A DNA stretch of 64,000 bases from Ectopseudomonas mendocina (GCF_007049795.1 NZ_SCFY01000024.1:1-64000), one strand, 5' to 3'. Shown: positions 34,834-44,070, counted from the first letter of the stretch. Notes: generated by a model from the sequence alone, not told the origin. Numbers and translations: made by a program.

Positions 34834-36042
34834 ATGCAGCGGCTGTATCGCAAACGCATCATCGTCGGCGTCGGGGGCGGTATTGCTGCCTACAAGAGCG
34901 CCGAACTGGTTCGCCGACTCAAGGATCAAGGCGCCGAAGTCCGCGTGGTGATGACCCAGGGCGGGCGCGAGTTCATCACCCCGCTGACCCTGCAGGCACT
35001 GTCCTGCCACCCTGTGCACCTCGACCTGCTCGACCCCGCCGCCGAAGCCGCGATGGGTCATATCGAGCTGGCGCGCTGGGCCGATCTGATCCTCATCGCG
35101 CCAGCCACCGCCGACCTCATCGCGCGCCTGGCCCAGGGTGTGGCCAACGACCTGCTGACCACGCTGGTGCTGGCCACCGATGCGCCGATTGCCCTGGCTC
35201 CGGCGATGAACCAGGCCATGTGGCGCGACGCAGCCACCCAAGCCAACCTGGGACTGCTGCAAAGTCGCGGCATGCGCCTGTTCGGCCCAGCCTCCGGTAG
35301 CCAGGCCTGCGGTGATGTCGGCCTCGGTCGCATGCTCGAGCCCAACGACCTGGCCCTGCTGGCCGCCGATTGTTTCCAGCGCCAGGCGCTCGATGGCCTG
35401 CATATCCTCATTACCGCCGGCCCGACCCAGGAAAACATCGACCCGGTGCGCTACATCACCAACCACAGCTCCGGCAAGATGGGCTTCGCCCTGGCCGAGG
35501 CCGCTGCCGAGGCCGGCGCCCGCGTGACCCTGGTCAGCGGGCCGGTGCACCTGCCGACGCCGGATCGGGTCAGCCGCATCGACGTGGTCAGCGCCCGCGA
35601 CATGCTCGCGGCCTGCGAAGCCGCCATGCCCTGCGACGTGCTGATCGCCGCCGCCGCGGTGGCCGACTACCGCCCGGAAGTGGTCGCTCAGCACAAATTG
35701 AAGAAAGACCCCACCAGCGGCGAAGGGATGCTCCTGCAAATGGTGCGCAACCCGGATATCCTCGCCACCATCGCCGGCCGCGAGGATCGCCCGTTCAGCG
35801 TAGGCTTCGCCGCCGAAACCGAGAACCTGCTGGAGTACGCCTCGCGCAAACTGCGCGACAAGAATCTCGATCTGATCGTCGCCAATGATGTAGCCAACCC
35901 CAGCATCGGCTTCAATAGTGAAGAGAACGCCATCACCGTGATCGACCGTGGGCTGCAGCCAACCAGCTTCGCCCAGACCAGCAAGGGCAAGATCGCCCGC
36001 CAGTTGATCACCCTTATCGCCGAACGACTGAACAAGAACTGA
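34834..36042 (+). CDS. coaBC: Bifunctional phosphopantothenoylcysteine decarboxylase/synthetase
   Basis: A 402-residue CoA biosynthesis enzyme. The N-terminal CoaC flavoprotein domain (about 1-185) has GGIAAYKSAELVRRL, APAMNQAMW and ACGDVGLGRML. The C-terminal CoaB synthetase (about 190-400) has ITAGPTQENIDPVRYI, NHSSGKMG and KLKKDP. Together they couple cysteine to 4'-phosphopantothenate and decarboxylate the product. Start MQRLYRKR at 34834 after AAAGG. The group II intron ends about 70 bp upstream, so the transcript leader contains the intron. dut begins three bases after the stop. Confidence 0.95.
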   Translation: MQRLYRKRIIVGVGGGIAAYKSAELVRRLKDQGAEVRVVMTQGGREFITPLTLQALSCHPVHLDLLDPAAEAAMGHIELARWADLILIAPATADLIARLAQGVANDLLTTLVLATDAPIALAPAMNQAMWRDAATQANLGLLQSRGMRLFGPASGSQACGDVGLGRMLEPNDLALLAADCFQRQALDGLHILITAGPTQENIDPVRYITNHSSGKMGFALAEAAAEAGARVTLVSGPVHLPTPDRVSRIDVVSARDMLAACEAAMPCDVLIAAAAVADYRPEVVAQHKLKKDPTSGEGMLLQMVRNPDILATIAGREDRPFSVGFAAETENLLEYASRKLRDKNLDLIVANDVANPSIGFNSEENAITVIDRGLQPTSFAQTSKGKIARQLITLIAERLNKN

Positions 36043-36044
36043 CC

Positions 36045-36500
36045 ATGCACGCTCTGCAAGCCAAGATCCTCGACCCTCGCCTCGGCCAGGAATTCCCGCT
36101 GCCACAATACGCCACGCCGGGCTCCGCCGGCCTCGACCTGCGCGCCATGCTCAAGGAAGAGATCGTCCTCGAGCCAGGCCAGACCGTGCTGATTCCCACC
36201 GGCCTGTCGATCTACATCGGCGATCCAGGCTTGGCGGCGATGATCCTGCCGCGTTCGGGCCTGGGCCACAAACACGGCATCGTGCTCGGCAACCTGGTCG
36301 GCCTGATCGACTCGGACTACCAGGGCGAGCTGATGGTGTCGTGCTGGAACCGCGGCCAGACGCCTTTCACCATCGCCATCGGCGAGCGCATCGCGCAGTT
36401 GGTGCTGGTACCGGTGGTGCAGGCGCATTTCGAGCTGGTCGAGCAGTTCGACGAGACCCAACGTGGTGCTGGCGGCTTCGGCCACTCCGGTAGCCACTGA
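36045..36500 (+). CDS. dut: dUTP pyrophosphatase
   Basis: A 151-residue trimeric dUTPase that hydrolyses dUTP to dUMP and pyrophosphate, keeping uracil out of DNA. All five motifs are visible: PGSAGLDLRA, PRSGLGHKHG, GLIDSDYQGEL, GERIAQLVLVPV and a C-terminal RGAGGFGHSG arm that closes the site. It lies two bases after coaBC and 38 bp before algC, so the three genes form an operon. Confidence 0.96.
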   Translation: MHALQAKILDPRLGQEFPLPQYATPGSAGLDLRAMLKEEIVLEPGQTVLIPTGLSIYIGDPGLAAMILPRSGLGHKHGIVLGNLVGLIDSDYQGELMVSCWNRGQTPFTIAIGERIAQLVLVPVVQAHFELVEQFDETQRGAGGFGHSGSH

Positions 36501-36538
36501 TTCACACCCCACAGGACGACCCGCCGAGGAGCACCCAC

Positions 36539-39130
36539 GTGAAACTCTTCAAGCGTACTGCCAAGGAAGCCGACACGGCTGCCAGCCTGGTGCCGAGCAA
36601 GCCCAAGGGCAAAACGGCGAACCCCTCGCTGGGCGCACTGCTACCCGGCCTGCTGGCTGCCCTGATCGGCGGGGCCGCAGGCGCCGCGTTGTTGTGGTTT
36701 GCCGACAACAGCAGCAGCCAGGCACGCCAGACAGAGCTGGTGCAGGCCATCGGCACCAGCCAGGCCGCTGCCGTGCAGCAGGCGCTCAAGCAATTGCAGG
36801 CCGACAGCCTCGCCGCGGCTCGCAACCCTGAGCTGTTGCAAGCACTGCAGAGCGGCGACAACCTGCGGGTCAGCGAAGCCGAACGGCGCCTGGGCTACTG
36901 GGACGGCGTGATCGATGCCCACCTCAATCGCCGCGGCGAAGCGGTACAGAACACCTCCCGTGCCGCGCCGATGAACTTCGCCGGTCTGGATATGCTGCGC
37001 CGCACTGAAAGCGGTCAGCAAGCCGCCACCGAAGCCTATCGTGTGGGTGAGCGCTGGCTGGCCTATAGCGCCGTCGCGCTACGCCTGAGTGAGAGCCAGC
37101 CGGCACAGGGTACGCTGCTGCTGGCCTTCGACCTGCAGCGCGTACTCGCAGCTGTGCCGGCGCTACCCGCCGAGTATGGCCAGGTGCAGCTGGTGCAGCA
37201 GTTCGCCAACACGCCGGCACAGGTGCTCCTACAGCGCGGCCAGGCAGGCGACGCTGCCGCTGCGCAGACCTTCTCTACCGGTAACCCTTACTGGAAGATC
37301 AGCTTCACCCCCGGCCCCAGCCTGACTCAAGGCAGCATTGCTCCGGCAATGCTCGGCCTCGCGTTCCTGCTTGCAGTGGGCGGCGCCCTGATCGGCATGA
37401 TCCTGGTTCAGGGCGCGCTGCAGCGGCGCGTCAATCTCGACGCCCAGCAGCTTGGGCAAATGCTCAAAGAACTCTCTGCGGGTAAGAACGTCAAAGCCTT
37501 CAGCCTCAGCATTCCGGCGCTCGATGCGCTGGCCCAAAGCCTGGCACGATTACCGCGCCGCAGTAGCGCTGAAGGCAGCAGTACCCCCGCTAAAGGAACA
37601 GCCGCGGCCCCCGCCGTTCAGCCGGCAGCCAAGCCAGCCGAGTTGGTCGACCCGCTGTTTCAGGACACCGATATCCTCGATATCGACATTCTCGATGAAG
37701 ACCAGGATCTCCTGGGACTGGAGCAGAGCCCCGCAATGAGCACTAGCCAAAGCGCCCCGAAACTTCCCGCTGACATTTTCCGCGCCTACGACATCCGTGG
37801 CGTGGTGGGCGACACCCTGACCGCCGAATACGCCTACTGGATCGGCCGCGCCATCGGCTCGCAGAGCCTGGCTCAGGGCGAGCCCAAGGTCATCGTCGGC
37901 CGTGACGGCCGCCTCTCCGGCCCGGAACTGCTGCAGCAACTGGTACAAGGTCTGCTCGACTGCGGCTGCGAAGTCACCGATATCGGCATGGTGCCGACTC
38001 CAGTCGTCTACTTCGCCGCCAACGTGCTGGAGGGCCGCTCGGCCGTGATGCTCACTGGCAGCCACAATCCACCGGACTACAACGGCTTCAAGATCATCAT
38101 CGCCGGCGATACCCTGGCCAACGAGCAGATCCTCGCGCTGAAGACCCGCCTGGACAACAACGACCTGGCCACAGGCGTCGGCAGCGTGCAGCAGGTCGAC
38201 GTGCTGCCGCGCTACTTCAAGACCATTCGCGACGATATCGCCCTGGCCAAGCCGCTGCGCGTAGTGGTCGACTGCGGCAACGGCGCCGCAGGCGTGATCG
38301 CCCCGCAACTGATCGAAGCCCTGGGTTGCAGCGTGATTCCGCTGTTCTGCGAAGTGGACGGCACCTTCCCCAACCACCACCCGGACCCGGGCAAGCCGGA
38401 GAACCTGGTCGACCTGATCGCCCGCGTCAAAGCGGAAAACGCCGACCTGGGCCTGGCCTTCGACGGCGACGGCGACCGTGTCGGCGTGGTGACCAACACC
38501 GGCAACATCGTCTACCCCGACCGCCTGCTGATGCTGTTCGCCAAGGACGTGGTCTCACGTAACCCCGGCGCCGACATCATCTTCGACGTCAAATGCACCC
38601 GTCGCCTGACCCCGCTGATCAGCGGCTACGGTGGTCGCCCGGTGATGTGGAAGACCGGCCACTCGCTGATCAAGAAGAAAATGAAGGAAACCGGTGCCCT
38701 GCTGGCCGGCGAGATGAGCGGTCACATCTTCTTCAAGGAGCGCTGGTACGGTTTCGACGACGGTATCTACAGCGCTGCCCGTCTGCTGGAAATTCTCAGC
38801 CTCGAAAAACGCAACGCCGAGCAGGTGTTCAGTGCCTTCCCCAGCGACATTTCCACACCGGAAATCAACATCAAGGTCACCGAACAGACCAAGTTCGGCA
38901 TGATCGAGCGCCTGCAGCGTGAAGGCCAATGGGGCGAGGCGAACATCACCAGCATCGACGGTGTACGCGTCGACTACCCCAAGGGCTGGGGCCTGATCCG
39001 CGCCTCCAACACCACACCGTTGCTGGTGCTGCGCTTCGAGGCCGACACCCAGGAAGAGCTGGAGCGCATCCAGGACGTGTTCCGCGCACAACTGCTCAAG
39101 GTCGCCCCCGACCTGCAACTGCCCTTTTGA
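36539..39130 (+). CDS. algC: Phosphomannomutase/phosphoglucomutase with N-terminal membrane sensor-like region
   Basis: An 863-residue protein. Residues about 400-863 are AlgC proper: phosphoserine loop TGSHNPPDYNG, metal loop DGDGDRVG and sugar loop GEMSGHIFF. It interconverts 6- and 1-phosphates of mannose and glucose for alginate, LPS and rhamnolipid precursors. The first 400 residues add a membrane helix (about 35-55), an extracytoplasmic region, a second helix (about 262-288) and an acidic linker (DTDILDIDILDEDQD). Start: GTG at 36539 with GGAG upstream. The ATG at 37736 (residue 400) is the start used in older annotations. Confidence 0.92.
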   Translation: MKLFKRTAKEADTAASLVPSKPKGKTANPSLGALLPGLLAALIGGAAGAALLWFADNSSSQARQTELVQAIGTSQAAAVQQALKQLQADSLAAARNPELLQALQSGDNLRVSEAERRLGYWDGVIDAHLNRRGEAVQNTSRAAPMNFAGLDMLRRTESGQQAATEAYRVGERWLAYSAVALRLSESQPAQGTLLLAFDLQRVLAAVPALPAEYGQVQLVQQFANTPAQVLLQRGQAGDAAAAQTFSTGNPYWKISFTPGPSLTQGSIAPAMLGLAFLLAVGGALIGMILVQGALQRRVNLDAQQLGQMLKELSAGKNVKAFSLSIPALDALAQSLARLPRRSSAEGSSTPAKGTAAAPAVQPAAKPAELVDPLFQDTDILDIDILDEDQDLLGLEQSPAMSTSQSAPKLPADIFRAYDIRGVVGDTLTAEYAYWIGRAIGSQSLAQGEPKVIVGRDGRLSGPELLQQLVQGLLDCGCEVTDIGMVPTPVVYFAANVLEGRSAVMLTGSHNPPDYNGFKIIIAGDTLANEQILALKTRLDNNDLATGVGSVQQVDVLPRYFKTIRDDIALAKPLRVVVDCGNGAAGVIAPQLIEALGCSVIPLFCEVDGTFPNHHPDPGKPENLVDLIARVKAENADLGLAFDGDGDRVGVVTNTGNIVYPDRLLMLFAKDVVSRNPGADIIFDVKCTRRLTPLISGYGGRPVMWKTGHSLIKKKMKETGALLAGEMSGHIFFKERWYGFDDGIYSAARLLEILSLEKRNAEQVFSAFPSDISTPEINIKVTEQTKFGMIERLQREGQWGEANITSIDGVRVDYPKGWGLIRASNTTPLLVLRFEADTQEELERIQDVFRAQLLKVAPDLQLPF

Positions 39131-39154
39131 CCGATTTGTTCCAGGAGCCCCTGC

Positions 39155-40060
39155 ATGACCCTCGAGCGTGACGCCGCTGCCCAAGTTGCCAAGGTACTGT
39201 CCGAAGCCCTGCCCTATATCCGCCGCTTCGTCGGCAAGACCCTGGTGATCAAGTACGGCGGCAACGCCATGGAGAGCGAGGAACTCAAGCAGGGCTTCGC
39301 CCGCGACATCGTGCTGATGAAGGCGGTCGGCATCAACCCGGTGGTGGTACACGGTGGCGGCCCGCAGATCGGCGATCTGCTCAAGCGGCTGTCCATCGAG
39401 AGTCACTTCATCGACGGCATGCGCGTGACTGACACCGCCACCATGGACGTGGTGGAAATGGTGCTGGGTGGGCAGGTCAACAAGAGCATCGTCAACCTGA
39501 TCAACCAGCATGGCGGCAGCGCCATCGGCCTGACCGGCAAGGATGCCGGCCTGATCCGCGCGCGCAAGCTCAAGGTCAGCCGTCAGACACCGGAGATGAC
39601 CCAGCCGGAAATCATCGATATCGGTCATGTCGGCGAGGTCACCGGGATCAACACCGACCTGCTCAACATGCTGGCCAAGGGCGACTTCATCCCGGTCATC
39701 GCGCCCATCGGCGTCGGCCCGGATGGCGAGTCCTACAACATCAATGCCGACCTGGTGGCCGGCAAGGTGGCCGAAGCACTGAAAGCCGAGAAGCTGATGC
39801 TGCTGACCAACATCGCCGGCCTGATGAACAAGCAGGGCGAAGTGCTCACCGGCCTGAACACCGAGCAGGTCAACGAACTGATCGCCGACGGCACCATCTA
39901 CGGCGGCATGCTGCCGAAGATCAAATGCGCCCTGGAAGCGGTGCAGGGTGGCGTGACCAGCTCGCACATCATCGATGGTCGTGTACCCAATGCCGTGTTG
40001 CTGGAGATCTTCACCGATATCGGCAACGGCACCATGATCAGCAACCGCAAGCGCCCCTAA
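39155..40060 (+). CDS. argB: Acetylglutamate kinase
   Basis: A 301-residue kinase for the second step of arginine synthesis, phosphorylating N-acetylglutamate. It has VIKYGGNAM, VVHGGGPQI (substrate loop) and the late GGMLPKIKCALEAV nucleotide region. The extended N-terminal helix (about residues 1-20) is the form that allows hexamers and arginine feedback inhibition, as in Pseudomonas. It follows algC by 24 bp and probably belongs to the same transcript. A terminator follows. Confidence 0.96.
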   Translation: MTLERDAAAQVAKVLSEALPYIRRFVGKTLVIKYGGNAMESEELKQGFARDIVLMKAVGINPVVVHGGGPQIGDLLKRLSIESHFIDGMRVTDTATMDVVEMVLGGQVNKSIVNLINQHGGSAIGLTGKDAGLIRARKLKVSRQTPEMTQPEIIDIGHVGEVTGINTDLLNMLAKGDFIPVIAPIGVGPDGESYNINADLVAGKVAEALKAEKLMLLTNIAGLMNKQGEVLTGLNTEQVNELIADGTIYGGMLPKIKCALEAVQGGVTSSHIIDGRVPNAVLLEIFTDIGNGTMISNRKRP

Positions 40061-40064
40061 AAGC

Positions 40065-40082
40065 AAGCCGCGAACGCGGCTT
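40065..40082 (+). terminator. Terminator after argB
   Basis: AAGCCGC (40065-40071), loop GAAC, GCGGCTT (40076-40082), then TCTG. It lies four bases after the argB stop. The T run is short. Confidence 0.65.
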
Positions 40083-40090
40083 TCTGATGC

Positions 40091-40132
40091 CCCTCTCCCT
40101 CCGGGAGAGGGTGCCCGCAGGGCGGGAGAGGG
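40091..40132. repeat. GC-rich palindromic repeat downstream of argB
   Basis: CCCTCTCCC (40091-40099) pairs with GGGAGAGGG (40103-40111), and a further GCCCGCAGGGC and GGGAGAGGG copy follows to 40132. This type of unit is a common intergenic repeat in Pseudomonas. Nothing else is recognised between 40133 and 40308. Confidence 0.6.
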
Positions 40133-40308
40133 AAGTGGGCACCATGAATCCCCCATTCATGCACGCATGGCGACCCGAACGGTGCGCATAGCGCACCCTA
40201 CCCAAACCATCGAGCGGCCTTATCGCAAGCCATCCGCACACCGACTCGAACTTGCCGCAACCCTCCTCAACATGCACGCTCACCAGGTACCCCTGACAAG
40301 GAACCCCC

Positions 40309-40755
40309 ATGAGCAGCTTGCCCGAACCCAGCCAGTTCAGTTTCTTCCACGCCTTACGCGTGCGCTGGGCCGAAGTCGATCCGCAAGGCATCGTCTTCAA
40401 CGGCCACTACCTGACCTACGCCGACGTGGCCATCACCGAATACTTCCGTGCGCTGGGAGTCGCCTACCCCGGTGACCTGGCACAGGACGGCGGCGATTTT
40501 TTCGCAATCCGCACCTTGCTCGAATACCGTGCTCCGGCGCGCTTCGACGACCAACTGCAGATCGGCATCCGCAGCGCGCGTCTGGGCCGATCCAGCCTGA
40601 CCTTTGCGCTCGGCATCTGGCGCGACGGCGAGCTGCTGACCAGCGGCGAAATCGTCTATGTTCACGCAGACGGCGCGACACGCAGCAGCGCACCGCTGCC
40701 GCAGTGGCTCAGGGAAAAGATCGGGAGTTTCGAGAAGACTCAACCGCAAGGCTGA
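40309..40755 (+). CDS. Hotdog-fold acyl-CoA thioesterase (YbgC/4-HBA-CoA type)
   Basis: A 148-residue single hotdog-domain protein. The motif VDPQGIVFNGHYLTYADVA (about residues 24-42) holds the catalytic Asp of the 4-hydroxybenzoyl-CoA thioesterase/YbgC group. These enzymes hydrolyse acyl-CoA or aryl-CoA esters in the cytoplasm. AAGGAAC precedes the ATG. The gene stands alone between argB and a convergent DUF4124 gene. The substrate is unknown. Confidence 0.85.
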   Translation: MSSLPEPSQFSFFHALRVRWAEVDPQGIVFNGHYLTYADVAITEYFRALGVAYPGDLAQDGGDFFAIRTLLEYRAPARFDDQLQIGIRSARLGRSSLTFALGIWRDGELLTSGEIVYVHADGATRSSAPLPQWLREKIGSFEKTQPQG

Positions 40756-40766
40756 ATAGCTAAGCC

Positions 40767-41369
40767 CTAGGGCTTTTTCTGCGGTTCGCCAAACAACTCG
40801 GCCAAGCGCGCGCGATCAGCGCTGAAACCAGCCTCGGCTTGAGTGCGGATTTCCTTGTAGCGGGCGATATCGCGCTGCAGACGCTGCTGCTCTTCCTTGA
40901 GGTTATTGATCTGCGCCAGCAAATGCTCCGGCACCTGGCGCCCGGCACGCTCGTGGTCGGCGGCCTGGCTCTGCAGGTTGGCCTGCTGGGTACGCACCGA
41001 CTGCAGATTGCCGCGAGCGACACTGGTGACGCTGTCGAGCTCGGCCAGCTTGCGCTCGCGGGCACGGTCGACATCATCAAGATTGGTGTACAGCCGCAGC
41101 AATTGAGCATCGCTGCTGGCGCGTGCCTTGTCCGCCTGCATACGGGCGAACTCCTCAGGCGTCGGGGCCGGCGGGATCACCCGCACGACACGGCCCTGAT
41201 CATTGAGTACCTCATAACCCTTTCCGATGAACTCAGGCGGCACACCCTGACGACTGAGCACCGTCACACCCTTGTCATCAACGTAGCGATACAGCTCGGC
41301 AGCCACTCCAGACAGCGGCAGTAGCAAGCTACAGAGCAGCGTACAGCGGGTCAGGAACGGTGCAGGCAT
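40767..41369 (-). CDS. DUF4124 exported protein
   Basis: A 200-residue protein with a signal peptide (cleavage near SGVAA) followed by the DUF4124 motif ELYRYVDDKGVTVLS. The rest (about 70-190) is a charged coiled coil (NLKEEQQRLQRDIARYKE). It is envelope-located and of unknown role, perhaps binding peptidoglycan. It lies 21 bp downstream of pyrE on the same strand and may be co-transcribed. Confidence 0.8.
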   Translation of the reverse strand: MPAPFLTRCTLLCSLLLPLSGVAAELYRYVDDKGVTVLSRQGVPPEFIGKGYEVLNDQGRVVRVIPPAPTPEEFARMQADKARASSDAQLLRLYTNLDDVDRARERKLAELDSVTSVARGNLQSVRTQQANLQSQAADHERAGRQVPEHLLAQINNLKEEQQRLQRDIARYKEIRTQAEAGFSADRARLAELFGEPQKKP

Positions 41370-41390
41370 CAGGACTACCTTGTGCTAGGG

Positions 41391-42032
41391 CTAGATTCCG
41401 TACTTGGCGCGATAGGTTTCGACAGCCGGCAGATATTGCTTCAGTTCAGCATCCCCTGCCAGATATTCCAGTACCTGTTCGAGTGACACGATGCTCACTA
41501 CGGGCATGCCGAAATCGCGTTCGACTTCCTGGATGGCAGAAAGATCGCCCTGGCCGCGCTCCTGGCGATTCAGCGCGATCAGCGTGCCGGCGGCCTGGGC
41601 GCCCTGGCCCTGGATGATCTGCATCACTTCGCGGATCGCGGTACCGGCGGTGATCACGTCATCGACGATCAACACACGGCCCTTGAGTGGCGCACCGACC
41701 AGGGTGCCGCCCTCGCCATGGTCCTTGGCTTCCTTGCGGTTGAAGCACCAGGGCAGATCGCGCTGATGATGCTCGGCCAGCGCCACGGCAGTGGTCGCCG
41801 CCAGCGGAATGCCCTTGTAGGCCGGGCCGAACAGCACGTCAAAATCAATGCCGCTGTCGACGATTGCCGCCGCGTAGAAACGCCCCAGCTGCGCCAACGC
41901 CAGACCGCTGTCAAACAGGCCGGCGTTGAAGAAATAGGGGCTGGTGCGCCCGGACTTGAGAGTGAACTGGCCAAAACGCAGAACCCCGCGCTCGATGGCA
42001 AAACGAATGAAATCGCGCTGGTACGCTTGCAT
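41391..42032 (-). CDS. pyrE: Orotate phosphoribosyltransferase
   Basis: A 213-residue pyrimidine enzyme that converts orotate and PRPP to orotidine monophosphate. The PRPP-binding motif VLIVDDVITAGTAIRE is near residues 119-134, and the flexible catalytic loop FNRKEAKDHGEGG near 97-109. It is divergent from crc with 80 bp between. This pyrE-crc arrangement is typical of Pseudomonas. Confidence 0.96.
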   Translation of the reverse strand: MQAYQRDFIRFAIERGVLRFGQFTLKSGRTSPYFFNAGLFDSGLALAQLGRFYAAAIVDSGIDFDVLFGPAYKGIPLAATTAVALAEHHQRDLPWCFNRKEAKDHGEGGTLVGAPLKGRVLIVDDVITAGTAIREVMQIIQGQGAQAAGTLIALNRQERGQGDLSAIQEVERDFGMPVVSIVSLEQVLEYLAGDAELKQYLPAVETYRAKYGI

Positions 42033-42053
42033 GAAAAGTCCCGGACGGCACGG

Positions 42054-42065
42054 ATTTAGCTAAAT
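42054..42065. promoter_or_regulatory. Perfect 12-bp palindrome between pyrE and crc
   Basis: ATTTAGCTAAAT is fully self-complementary and lies in the short divergent promoter region. It may be an operator or only part of two overlapping promoters; no factor can be named. A TATCAT element near 42081 may be the -10 of crc. Confidence 0.4.
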
Positions 42066-42112
42066 GAGGTGAGCTCGGGTATCATACATGCATGTGTTTT
42101 TGGGGGCCATTT

Positions 42113-42892
42113 ATGCGGATCATCAGTGTGAACGTGAATGGTATTCAGGCTGCGGCCGAGCGAGGTTTGCTCAGTTGGCTGCAAGCCCAGAATGCCGACG
42201 TGATCTGCCTGCAAGACACCCGTGCCTCTGCCTTTGAAATGGACGACCAAGCCTTCCAGCTGGATGGTTATTTCCTCTATGCATGCGACGGTGAAGTGCC
42301 CAGCCAAGGTGGCGTGGCACTCTACTCGCGATTGCAACCCAAGGCGGTGATCAGCGGCCTCGGCTTCGAGATGGCCGATCGCTACGGGCGCTACCTGCAG
42401 GCAGATTTTGACAAAGTCAGCATCGCCACCCTGCTTCTGCCCAGTGGGCGGGACGGTGACGAAAGCTTGAATCAGAAATTCAAGTTCATGGACGATTTCA
42501 CCCATTATCTGGACAAGCAACGGCGCAAGCGTCGCGAGTACATCTACTGCGGCTCGCTGCACGTAGCGCACCAGAAGATGGATGTGAAGAACTGGCGCGA
42601 CTGCCAGCAATCACCAGGCTTCCTGGCGCCCGAACGCGCCTGGATGGATGAGGTGGTTGGCAACATGGGTTATGTCGATGCCCTGCGCGAAGTCAGCCGT
42701 GAAGGCGACCAGTTCAGCTGGTGGCCGGATAACGAGCAGGCGGAAATGCTTAACCTGGGCTATCGCTTCGACTACCAGTTGCTCACGCCGGGCATGCGCC
42801 GCAGCGTGCGTAGCGCCCGTTTGCCGCGCCAGCCGCGCTTCTCTCAGCATGCGCCGCTGATCGTCGATTACGACTGGATTCTCAGCGTCTGA
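42113..42892 (+). CDS. crc: Catabolite repression control protein
   Basis: A 259-residue protein of the exonuclease III/endonuclease fold (IISVNVNGIQAA, CLQDTRAS, DYQLLTPG). It is Crc rather than a repair enzyme: catalytic positions are altered, with Asp in the CLQDTRAS motif where ExoIII has Glu. Crc works with Hfq to block translation of catabolic mRNAs and is itself controlled by the CrcZ-type RNAs. Start MRIISVNVNG at 42113; the frame is open from 42092. Its location beside pyrE matches other pseudomonads. Confidence 0.94.
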   Translation: MRIISVNVNGIQAAAERGLLSWLQAQNADVICLQDTRASAFEMDDQAFQLDGYFLYACDGEVPSQGGVALYSRLQPKAVISGLGFEMADRYGRYLQADFDKVSIATLLLPSGRDGDESLNQKFKFMDDFTHYLDKQRRKRREYIYCGSLHVAHQKMDVKNWRDCQQSPGFLAPERAWMDEVVGNMGYVDALREVSREGDQFSWWPDNEQAEMLNLGYRFDYQLLTPGMRRSVRSARLPRQPRFSQHAPLIVDYDWILSV

Positions 42893-42910
42893 TCGACGGG
42901 CAACTGGTAT

Positions 42911-42938
42911 GAAAAAGCCGGCTGATCGCCGGCTTTTT
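42911..42938. terminator. Bidirectional terminator between crc and the DUF4870 gene
   Basis: AGCCGGC (42916-42922), loop TGATC, GCCGGCT (42928-42934), flanked by AAAAA on the left and TTTTT on the right. It serves both convergent genes. Confidence 0.9.
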
Positions 42939-42951
42939 GTTGCGCGCAGGT

Positions 42952-43323
42952 TTACTTCACCAAACGCCAACTGAACGGGTAGCGATAGTTCCGCCCTTCG
43001 TTGGCCTTGATACCGGCGATGATGGTCAGCACCAACGCGGCCAGACCCAGCAGCATCAGCAGCGGGAAGCCGATCACCACCACCATCAGGATGAAACAGA
43101 CCACGGCGGCCAGCGCCACGCTAATCTGGAAGTTCAGCGCTTCCTTGCCCTGCGCATCGACGAAGGGGTCGAAATCCTTCTTGATCTGCCAGACGATCAG
43201 CGGGCCGAGCAGATTACCGAAAGGGAACACCAAGCCGAGAAACGCGGCGAAGTGACAGAACATGGCCCACTGACGCGCCTCCTTACTTGGCGTCGGCAGC
43301 GGGTTTTGCATATCGTCATTCAT
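42952..43323 (-). CDS. DUF4870 small membrane protein
   Basis: A 123-residue inner-membrane protein. After a polar start (MNDDMQNPLPTPSKEARQW) come about three membrane helices, with the family motif GPLIVWQIKKDFDPFVDAQGKEALNFQIS between the first two. Function unknown. AAGGAGCACC precedes the ATG. It follows rph by 27 bp in the same direction. Confidence 0.83.
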   Translation of the reverse strand: MNDDMQNPLPTPSKEARQWAMFCHFAAFLGLVFPFGNLLGPLIVWQIKKDFDPFVDAQGKEALNFQISVALAAVVCFILMVVVIGFPLLMLLGLAALVLTIIAGIKANEGRNYRYPFSWRLVK

Positions 43324-43350
43324 CCTGGTGCTCCTTGCTCGTTACTGGTT

Positions 43351-44070
43351 TCAGTCGACCAGAGCGGCCTTCTGCAGTTCAAAGATCTCGTTCATGCCCT
43401 TCTGCGCCAGCGCCAGCATGGCGTTGAACTCGTCAGGTTGGAACGGCACGCCTTCGGCTGTGCCCTGTACCTCGATGAAGCCGCCGGCGTTGGTCATCAC
43501 CACGTTGAGATCGGTCTCGGCGGCAGAATCTTCCAGGTAGTCCAGGTCCAGCACCGGCTCGCCCTGGTAGATGCCGACAGACACCGCAGCGATCATCTGC
43601 TTGAGCGGCTCACCTCTCAGCGCGCCACGCTTCTTCAGCACTTTCAGGGCATCGATCAGCGCCACCATGGAACCGGTGATGGATGCGGTACGGGTACCGC
43701 CGTCGGCCTGGATCACGTCGCAGTCGACGTACAGGGTGTTCTCGCCCAGCTTGCTCATGTCCAGCGCCGCGCGCAGCGAGCGACCGATCAGGCGCTGGAT
43801 TTCCAGGGTACGACCACCCTGCTTGCCACGGCTGGCCTCGCGCTGGTTACGCTCGCCGGTGGCGCGCGGCAGCATGCCGTATTCGGCAGTCAACCAGCCC
43901 TGGCCCTGCCCCTTGAGGAAACGCGGTACGCCGGATTCGACACTGACGGTGCAGATCACCTTGGTATCGCCGAACTCCACGAGCACAGAGCCCTCGGCGT
44001 GCTTGGTGTAGTTGCGGGTGATGCGAATCGAGCGCAACTGATCGGCGGCGCGGCCACTGGGACGTTTCAT
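43351..44070 (-). CDS. rph: Ribonuclease PH
   Basis: A 239-residue phosphorolytic 3'-5' exoribonuclease that trims tRNA 3' ends. It begins MKRPSGRAADQLRSIRITRN, and contains GERNQREASRGKQGGRTLEIQ and VDCDVIQADGGTRTASITG, the phosphate-binding and catalytic region. It is divergent from yicC with 139 bp between the starts, as in many gammaproteobacteria. Confidence 0.96.
   Translation of the reverse strand: MKRPSGRAADQLRSIRITRNYTKHAEGSVLVEFGDTKVICTVSVESGVPRFLKGQGQGWLTAEYGMLPRATGERNQREASRGKQGGRTLEIQRLIGRSLRAALDMSKLGENTLYVDCDVIQADGGTRTASITGSMVALIDALKVLKKRGALRGEPLKQMIAAVSVGIYQGEPVLDLDYLEDSAAETDLNVVMTNAGGFIEVQGTAEGVPFQPDEFNAMLALAQKGMNEIFELQKAALVD

Noticed and set aside
34666..36105. 479-codon minus-strand frame opposite coaBC
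   Set aside because: coaBC motifs are complete on the plus strand; the frame also crosses the group II intron end.
37736..39130. Separate shorter AlgC starting at the internal ATG
   Set aside because: The frame is continuous from the GTG at 36539 with its own ribosome site and membrane segments. An internal second start cannot be excluded.
38555..40156. 533-codon minus-strand frame opposite algC and argB
   Set aside because: Both plus-strand genes are unmistakable; the antisense translation has no recognisable motif.
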